Positions 58,403 through 64,000 of a DNA stretch of 64,000 bases are shown here, piece after piece; position 1 is the stretch's first letter, and the number at the start of each line of letters is the position of its first letter. The stretch is from Haemaphysalis longicornis (taxonomy: Eukaryota > Arthropoda > Arachnida > Ixodida > Ixodidae): the NCBI GenBank assembly GCA_013339765.2, contig CM023448.1:330664941-330728940 (forward strand). The letters run 5' to 3'. The notes under the pieces are model-generated. The model saw only the letters and a program-made list of their open reading frames with translations. It searched no databases and was not told the origin of the DNA. A program made the translations under genes and the position numbers.

Positions 58403-59060
58403 TAATCCCGTTTTCAAACGAGGATAGCAAAGCAGCTGCAATCGACCTAGGATGGCAACTCCAGCTGGCGGCTTGGCAGGATCCTCTGAGCAGTTATGCG
58501 CCTCTTCATGCTATAGACCCTCAGTGCGATTTCCCGTATCCACGGGGTCTGCCAAAGCGCACTGAAGGCGTGTTACACCGGCTGCGACTTAACGTTGCAT
58601 ACACCCGAAGCTTCTTGTTTAAGCTGGGCTTGGTAGAGTCGCCATTGTGTACAGTGTGCTCTACTACCGACAACATCAGGCACATTTTAAGCCACTGCTC
58701 GCGATATGCCAGTCAGCGGGCAACAGCGTCGAAAGCGCTTGTGCGACTACGACGCGGATGTCCTCTAGAACCCTCACACTTTCTTGGACCCTGGCGAAAT
58801 CGTGAGGGAGCAGTGCTGGGTACAAAAACACTGCTTACTTTTCTTGCGGAAACAGTGCTAGAAGAGGCTCTGTGAACTCTCTGAGCATGTACAATTTGTA
58901 TATGTGTGCATTCTCTCTTACTCCCTTTCTTCGTTCCTTTTCTTTTTCTCTCTATTTTTCGCTCTCACCTCACTGTATTCACCTCATCTGGAGTAGCAAG
59001 CCCTACCGTTAGTGGGGCTGACCTCTTCAGCTTTCATTAAAGGCGTTCTCTCTCTCTCTG
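58403..59060 (+). mobile_element. RNase H LINE 3' fragment, CT-tail family, copy 1
   Basis: The open frame to 58875 encodes the C-terminus: LGWQLQLAAWQDPLSSYAPL, LHAIDPQCDFPYPRGL, EGVLHRLRLNVAYTRSFLFK, a CTVCSTTDNIRHILSHC Cys/His motif and ETVLEEAL at the end. The 3' UTR contains AGTAGCAAGCCC, ATTAAAGG and a CT repeat tail at about 59046-59060. It is the same family as the copy at 62745-64000, and the two align from about 58430. The copy is 5'-truncated after RNase H. A SINE sits exactly at its tail. Confidence 0.85.
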
Positions 59061-59287
59061 TAGGGTTTAACGCGCCGACGCAACGCAGGCGATGAGGCGC
59101 GCCGTAGTGGAGGGCTCCGGATTAATTTTGACCACCTGGGGTTCTTTAACAAGCGCCGAAATCTTGTACACACGGGCGTTTTTGCTTTTCGCCTCCATCT
59201 GAAAAGCGGCCGCTGCAGCCGGGAATCGAACACGCGACCTCGTGCTCAGCAGCGCAACGCCTTAGCCACTGAGCCACCGCGGCGGGT
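59061..59287 (-). mobile_element. tRNA-derived SINE abutting a LINE tail
   Basis: Runs from TAGGGTTTAACGCGCCGACG to the reversed head GAGCCACCGCGGCGGGT. The B box is intact in reverse (GGGAATCGAAC). Its left end touches the CT tail of the preceding LINE. No target duplication is evident, and no CAAT tail remains. Confidence 0.9.
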
Positions 59288-60779
59288 AAAGTGTTATAGC
59301 TAAGGGACACGTACGTTCTATGTAACAACTAGCGTGGCTCTCATTTTGAAAGTGCGTAAACTACGGGAAATTTCCGCAAGGCAGTACGCTACCTATGTCA
59401 CTTAAATTAGGTTCTTTGATAAGTACTCAACAGAATAGCGCTTTCTTCTCGGACAGGCTGATTTTTTTAAAATCTATTCTCAGCTGAACACACGCAATTA
59501 AAATGATCTGTCTTTCACAAGATAAACTTCAATATCTTCAATAAAAGTTGCTGAGGACGTCGACGTTTGCGTCTTATTCAAATGTATGACGCGATAGCGT
59601 TACCTCGACTCCCAGGGAGCGTTTTGTGACTAGATTGCTGCATTTACGATGTATGCTTCGCGAGAACTGAAGGTCAGCGAAGAGAGAAGGGCTAGTAGGA
59701 AGGGTGTTTAATCGCCGTGTGCCAGAAGAGCCTGAGACCCGCCAAGCTTCCGTGGCTTAAGATGTGAGCGTGAAAGGATGCGGCTGCGAGGTTTTGGTCA
59801 TTGTAAGGAAAAAGGTGGCAAGTGTTTCAAAGTGCCTATTTTCTAATTTCTGTGACCGACGGAACGTTTTTGCTTTTTTGAGAAAAGAGAGAGAGAGACA
59901 AAGTGGAGATCTTTGTTGTGGAAGAAATACTGGAGGGGTATAGGAAAAGGGGTAAACAGATATGAGAGCGCTCGAAGGTGGAACTTGAAGTCTAGGCAAT
60001 GGCTGCAGCAGTTCCTTCCCTTGCCCTTCCAATCAGCTCGCGCTGATTCTGAGGTAACGAGCTGGTCAAAACTGCCTCCAATGTTTAAATGGTAGTAGAC
60101 CGCGTGATGTTTGAGTTGTTGGCCCCATGAGTATACCCGTGTATATGCCCAGGCGACGGAGAAGGGGGCAAATGTTTCCCCGAATTTAGCGGAGTTTGAA
60201 GTTAATCTATGAAGTTCCCACCCAACTTCTTCACCGACATTTATTGGTAGATACTTGTGCTGGTTTATCCACCACAGAGTTCGCAATTCTTCGACATTGA
60301 GACCCCCCCTTTAGCATCGAGGAGGCATCGTGTTTCTTGGCGTAGGATTACGAGACGTTAACTTTTTTCTGGGAGGGGAGTGATGTAGTCGTGTTCGAAA
60401 GTAGCACGGTGTGCCTAGGTTTGAATCCATGTTTTTGGTAGAGTTTTTTTAGAGGAGCCACTGGATCGGTGACATGACCGTGATGGCGTGCACTCGATAA
60501 TTCCCTGGGGGGAGGAGGGGGGGGGGGCTGTATTTTATACGATGGCCCTGCCCGATGTCGTTTTCCGAGCCACGCCCTTGGTGCCAGGCAAGCGGTTTGT
60601 CTGGTTTCTTCAAATGTTTTAAAGACACAATGTGGTGACCTATTCAATGTCAACATCATCAACAGACCATTCAGGTCTACGGCTGGACGAAGGCCTTCAC
60701 CCGCTCCTGTGCGGCGCTGCCCAAATTTAATTTCTGCTTCCGAATTTTCTCACTTTTCCCTCCATGGAGCTAAAGGCCT
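59288..60779. other. Unassigned DNA
   Basis: About 1.5 kb. Minus-strand frames at 59757-60286 (147 codons) and 60348-60662 (104 codons) show no motif I know. A G run lies near 60510-60527. The phrase GGTCTACGGCTGGACGAAGG near 60676 resembles repetitive 3' ends of LINEs, but too little is present to call. Confidence 0.4.
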
Positions 60780-61260
60780 ACTTCTTCTTTTAGACCCGCC
60801 TCTGTCTGTCCGTTCTGTTATGCTGCTGGCCCACTGGATGTCAATTTGTCTCACACTGAAAATTGCAAGTTGGAGGGCTGCCTTATATGCTGTCCTGATG
60901 ATGGTGTTCACTTGGTCTTCTTCGCTGCTGGTAAGTTACAATGGTACCAGAAAGCATTGAAGGACTCTGATGGTACGGTAGGCTCAGTAAAATCCACCGA
61001 GTGATCAAGGGCTTCAGGAGTTCTATCGTTTCATCTCGCATGCTTGCTCTTCTCTTGGTTAGGCGTTTCATAATGTGGGTAAGTGGTTAAAAATATTCTA
61101 TTTCTTTTTTTTTTCTTTTTTTTGTGATTGGGAGGCCGGCTCTGCCGCTTGACTCTAGGGCACGCCGAGCATTTTTACCTGACTGCTCTCTGTGAGGATG
61201 TGCGTACCTATTTTCAGGGTGACTTTTAACTTTGCCCCGTGCTGCCTTGCGTCATTTATC
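60780..61260 (-). mobile_element. RNase H LINE thumb fragment, minus strand
   Basis: Reading down from 61260: VTLKIGTHILTESSQVKMLG near 61220, then MKRLTKRRASMRDETIELLK near 61065, ITRWILLSLPYH, and SEEDQVNTIIRTAYKAAL near 60930. This order (beta-hairpin, L-x-x-I-x-R-x-x-x-R, E-x-x-x-x-x-x-I-R-x-A-x-K) is the RT thumb region of I-like LINEs. T-rich interruption and shifts occur near 61110. Only this region survives. Confidence 0.6.
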
Positions 61261-61474
61261 AAACACAGCTTTCGCCGGAAACAGAACCGCGTGAATATCG
61301 AAAATATAGTTGAAAAATTCATGTATTAGACGCTGTACATTGGGCTTTATTTCAGTTGGTTTCTGCTCATATTGTGTGCTTTCCTTGATTTCTGAGTGAC
61401 TGGCGTTAATCCTTTGCCTCCCGTTTCAGTTTGGTGACCCAATGCTGGGGCCGTCATTAGTTACGGTGGAAAAC
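61261..61474. other. Unassigned spacer
   Basis: No feature recognised. Confidence 0.4.
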
Positions 61475-61596
61475 ACGCCGCGGTGGCTCAGTGGGTAAAG
61501 CATTGCGTTACTGAGCCCAGAGACGCGGGTTCGATCCCCGGCCACGGAAGATGCTTTCGTGGTGGCAGCAGAAAATAGAAACGCCAGTGTGCCGAT
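61475..61596 (+). mobile_element. tRNA-derived SINE, 5' part
   Basis: Head CGCCGCGGTGGCTCAGTGGG with a perfect B box GGTTCGATCCCCGG near 61529, then body start (GAAAATAGAAACGCCAGTGTG). It is separated from its 3' part (62042-62150) by the MITE at 61597-62041. Between head and body it differs from the family (TGGTGGCAGCAGAA). Confidence 0.8.
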
Positions 61597-62041
61597 CATA
61601 GAGTTTCATATTAATATATACTAGAGGGAAATCTGGCGCCATGTCTAGGGGAGCCGCGCTTCAGCGAGCGTTCCGTTATATACCCGGCAGGCACGTTCCG
61701 CTTGTCCTTGGCATGGCTGATGAACAGGCTAAAAAGTTGCCTCTGGCTGCCAAAAATCAGCAATATTACCGTCGATAGTTCGTGGAATTTATTTTGCTAA
61801 TACAAAATTGTGCCTCCAAAAAGATTAATTTGTCAGTAGTTGTTTAGAAGCTTCATGTACGATGAACAAGAAAAAAATGTACCCTTTTTCGTTGATTTTG
61901 GCTTCGAGACAAAAAGAAGCCGTATGGCTAGCTAAGCCAAATAGGCGAGGAACGTCGCTAACGGCAATGGCGACGCCCACGGCGGCCCGCGACTGCAGCG
62001 ACAGGTTTCCCTCTAGTATATATTAGTATGAAATTCTATGG
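61597..62041. mobile_element. 445-bp TIR MITE nested in a SINE
   Basis: The left end CATAGAGTTTCATATTAATA and the reverse complement of the right end, CATAGAATTTCATACTAATA, match over about 35 bp through ATATACTAGAGGGAAA. No transposase frame is present. It divides a SINE, so it is younger than that SINE. The target duplication is not clear. Superfamily unknown. Confidence 0.85.
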
Positions 62042-62150
62042 TGTAGAGGTTTCACTGCACGTTAAAGATTGTTGTTGAAATTAATCTGGAGCCCTCCACT
62101 ACTGCGCGCCTCGTAGTCCGGGTGTGGCTGGGGCACGTGAATTACCGAAA
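62042..62150 (+). mobile_element. tRNA-derived SINE, 3' part
   Basis: TGCACGTTAAAGATTGTTG, then AATTAATCTGGAGCCCTCCA and CTACTGCGCGCCTCGTAGTC continue the SINE broken at 61596. The end after 62130 departs from the other copies (GGCTGGGGCACGTGAATTACC), a different subfamily end. Confidence 0.75.
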
Positions 62151-62744
62151 ATTTTAAATTTTTATCTACCGGTGGAGAGGTGCTTTTATTGTGATGGCGC
62201 CAGTTTCGTGAACGACTGGCGACTGTATCTGCCGAGCATAACGAACTCTACTACGCAGGCGCAGCATCTGCTGGAAATGCGTGTCCTTTCTTGTATCTCC
62301 GACGTTAGTATTATTGTCCTCCTTTCCACACTTCAGTTGCGGTTGTGTCATATTCCAAATTTAGGCGAACATTCGCATCTCGCTGCCTCAGTCGTAGCTT
62401 CCGGGTGGGTAGCAGCGATGACGTATTTCCGTGGACACTTGATGGGCACGGCTGATAGCGGACGGCCATCAGGCACGGGGAAATCTAAAAATGAGCTATA
62501 ATAACGCTATCGCGTTAAAAACAATTTGCGCTCATTTTTTTTTTCTTTGTCGGGTGCATGAATAAAAAGTGTCCGCCATGGGGACTGGTAAAACACAAAA
62601 TCACATGCAATCATTCTACCGTCTTCGCGTACTACTACGCTCTCCTCGCACGAGCCCAAGCTGTTGCAGATGAGGAGTGCGCAGCCGCCAAACGTACCAA
62701 CGGCATGGCACACACAAACGTTGTAACACGTTACAACATATTTT
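62151..62744. other. Unassigned DNA
   Basis: No gene recognised. The 125-codon plus-strand frame at 62124-62501 begins in the SINE and shows no known domain. Confidence 0.4.
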
Positions 62745-62835
62745 GTTGTAGCGCGCCCGGAAAGCTGGAATCACCCGCTCTGCCTGTTGCTCACTCAAGC
62801 AATCATCTCTGCCTGAGCCATCCCTGCGATACTAC

Positions 62836-63741
62836 ACGCTGAAGCATATCAGTTCGCGTTATCTTGGCCACGTTCAGGTATATACAGACGGATCCGTGAA
62901 GTCTGACTCGTCAGTCATTGGAGTGTGGATTCCGTCGGTAGGACTAACTGTGAAAAAGAAACTCAGTCACAATACGTCGTCCACCTACACTGAGTTAACT
63001 GCTATTAGGGCGGCACTCCTTCACATCACCGATAGTCCCGCTCGACAATGGGTGATTTTTACCGACTCGCGGTCTGCCTTGCAAGCACTGATGAAGCCAT
63101 CCCACCGCTGCAACCAACTTGTGCGTGAGCTACACGCATTGCACACACTAGGGCTACGAGACGGGCACCGCATCTCGCTTCAATGGCTGCCAGGCCATTC
63201 CGGCATCCAGGGGAACGTCATCTCTGACGCAGCAGTGGAAGAGGCACACAATCTGCTTGTGTCTACTGGAATCCCGTATTCCAGACAAGACGGAAGTACG
63301 GCCGTGAATGCGCTTGGATGGAAACTGCAGCTATCAGCTTGGCCGGACCCTCTTAGGATACCCTTGCCTCTGCACGTGATCGACCCTCAGTGTAATTTCC
63401 AGTTTCCGCGAGGTCTACAAAAGCAAACTGAGGGTGTACTTCACCGACTACGCCTGAACGTTACATTCACTGGTAGTTTTCTTTTTAAGATAGGCTGGGC
63501 GGACTCGCCATTCTGCTCTGTGTGCTCTGTGAGAGTATACATACGGCATGTCTTGTGTTACTGCCCGCAGCATACCACTCAACGCGAAACAGCTAAAAGA
63601 ACTCTTGTGGGACTGCTACGTGGAAACTCTTTAGAGCTGCGTCACTTTCTTGGTCCGTGGCAAAATCACGCTGACGCGACGCGAGGGACAGAGGCTCTCC
63701 TAACTTTTCTGTCTGACACGGGACTAACCGATGTTCTTTAA
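62836..63741 (+). CDS. Intact LINE RNase H and C-terminal frame
   Basis: The frame is open across the RNase H domain and the C-terminal region, ending at 63741. VYTDGSVK near 62878 gives the first catalytic Asp. STYTELTAIRAAL gives the Glu near 62995, VIFTDSRSALQAL the second Asp near 63060, and SLQWLPGHSGIQGN with SDAAVEEAH the His and last Asp near 63185-63235. The C-terminal CSVCSVRVYIRHVLCYC motif lies near 63516. All catalytic residues of an RNase H fold are therefore present. No natural start exists because the piece is 5'-truncated; the frame continues upstream of 62896 without an obvious ATG. It would not be expressed as such. Confidence 0.8.
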   Translation, partial: TLKHISSRYLGHVQVYTDGSVKSDSSVIGVWIPSVGLTVKKKLSHNTSSTYTELTAIRAALLHITDSPARQWVIFTDSRSALQALMKPSHRCNQLVRELHALHTLGLRDGHRISLQWLPGHSGIQGNVISDAAVEEAHNLLVSTGIPYSRQDGSTAVNALGWKLQLSAWPDPLRIPLPLHVIDPQCNFQFPRGLQKQTEGVLHRLRLNVTFTGSFLFKIGWADSPFCSVCSVRVYIRHVLCYCPQHTTQRETAKRTLVGLLRGNSLELRHFLGPWQNHADATRGTEALLTFLSDTGLTDVL

Positions 63742-63944
63742 CCTTGGGATCCTCAGATTTTTTCTCCTAGTGCTGTAAATTTTTTCTACGTTCCGAACTG
63801 ATTTTATTTTCTTCTCCCTCTTATTCATTGTTGCTGCGCACTTCTTCCCCTTTTCTTTTCTTTTTTTCACCTCACTATGTTCACCTCCATTTGAAGTAGC
63901 AAGCCCCGCTGTTTGTGGGGCTAACCTCTTCAGTATTCATTAAA

Positions 63945-63949
<5 letters not shown>

Positions 63950-64000
<51 letters not shown>
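63950..64000. repeat. CT dinucleotide microsatellite (runs off the window)
   Basis: A pure CT array from about 63950 to the last base. It is the tail of the preceding LINE and its full length is not visible. Confidence 0.9.

Larger units (their letters stand above)
62745..64000 (+). mobile_element. RNase H LINE 3' fragment, CT-tail family, copy 2
   Basis: The same family as 58403-59060, but longer at the 5' side because it includes the whole RNase H domain. It ends with a 3' UTR (AGTAGCAAGCCCC, ATTAAAG near 63940) and a CT repeat running to the window edge. Compared with other LINEs here its reading frame is intact, so it is probably the youngest copy. Earlier domains (ORF1, endonuclease, RT) are absent upstream. 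Confidence 0.9.

Noticed and set aside
59843..60286. 147-codon minus-strand ORF
   Set aside because: No domain recognised, and nothing in the flanks supports a gene. Left as unassigned.

Overview
The window looks like repeat-rich intergenic DNA from an animal genome, most likely a hard tick (Ixodida). The tick reading rests on my recognition of a tRNA-derived SINE seen many times here (tRNA-like head, a body with an 'aattaatccggagccctcca' block, a CAAT-type tail) and of several RNase H-bearing LINE families typical of tick sequence. I could not run a search, so the taxon is an inference. I found no host protein-coding gene that I can name. Nearly all coding sequence is broken retrotransposon reading frames.

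Layout. 1-4.2 kb: a 5'-truncated RNase H LINE. 4.2-9.7 kb: unassigned DNA with a foldback element and a 64-bp palindrome. 9.7-15.1 kb: a ~2.7-kb head-to-tail duplication, each copy carrying the same minus-strand LINE fragment. 15.1-18.9 kb: a tRNA-like sequence and a pogo/Tigger-type TIR element. 18.9-26.2 kb: a duplicated unit. Copy A is uninterrupted. Copy B is split by a 1.03-kb TIR element and a 2.63-kb TIR element, and a second pogo-like element sits inside the latter. Between the copies lies a tRNA-like module next to a LINE endonuclease fragment. 26-36 kb: LINE scraps, SINEs and a TA-flanked MITE. 37-38.2 kb: a compound AT/GT microsatellite beside a ~730-bp foldback element. 39-47 kb: LINE scraps, GATT and GAGTAC-type tandem repeats, a split SINE and another foldback. 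47.6-51.1 kb: the longest LINE, broken by a SINE with a clear target-site duplication. 51.6-55.1 kb: a LINE whose 5' part appears inverted relative to its 3' half. 55-64 kb: SINEs, an LTR-element gag scrap, two copies of one RNase H LINE family, and a MITE nested in a SINE.

These elements act as a parasite community rather than a pathway. RNase H LINEs of the I-like group end in family-specific simple repeats. SINEs end in CAAT repeats like those of a non-RNase-H LINE in the same window and were probably moved by that kind of machinery. Short TIR elements are non-autonomous. Copies A and B differ little, and only B carries the nested elements, so some insertions look recent. I see no CRISPR array, operon, rRNA gene or convincing functional tRNA.
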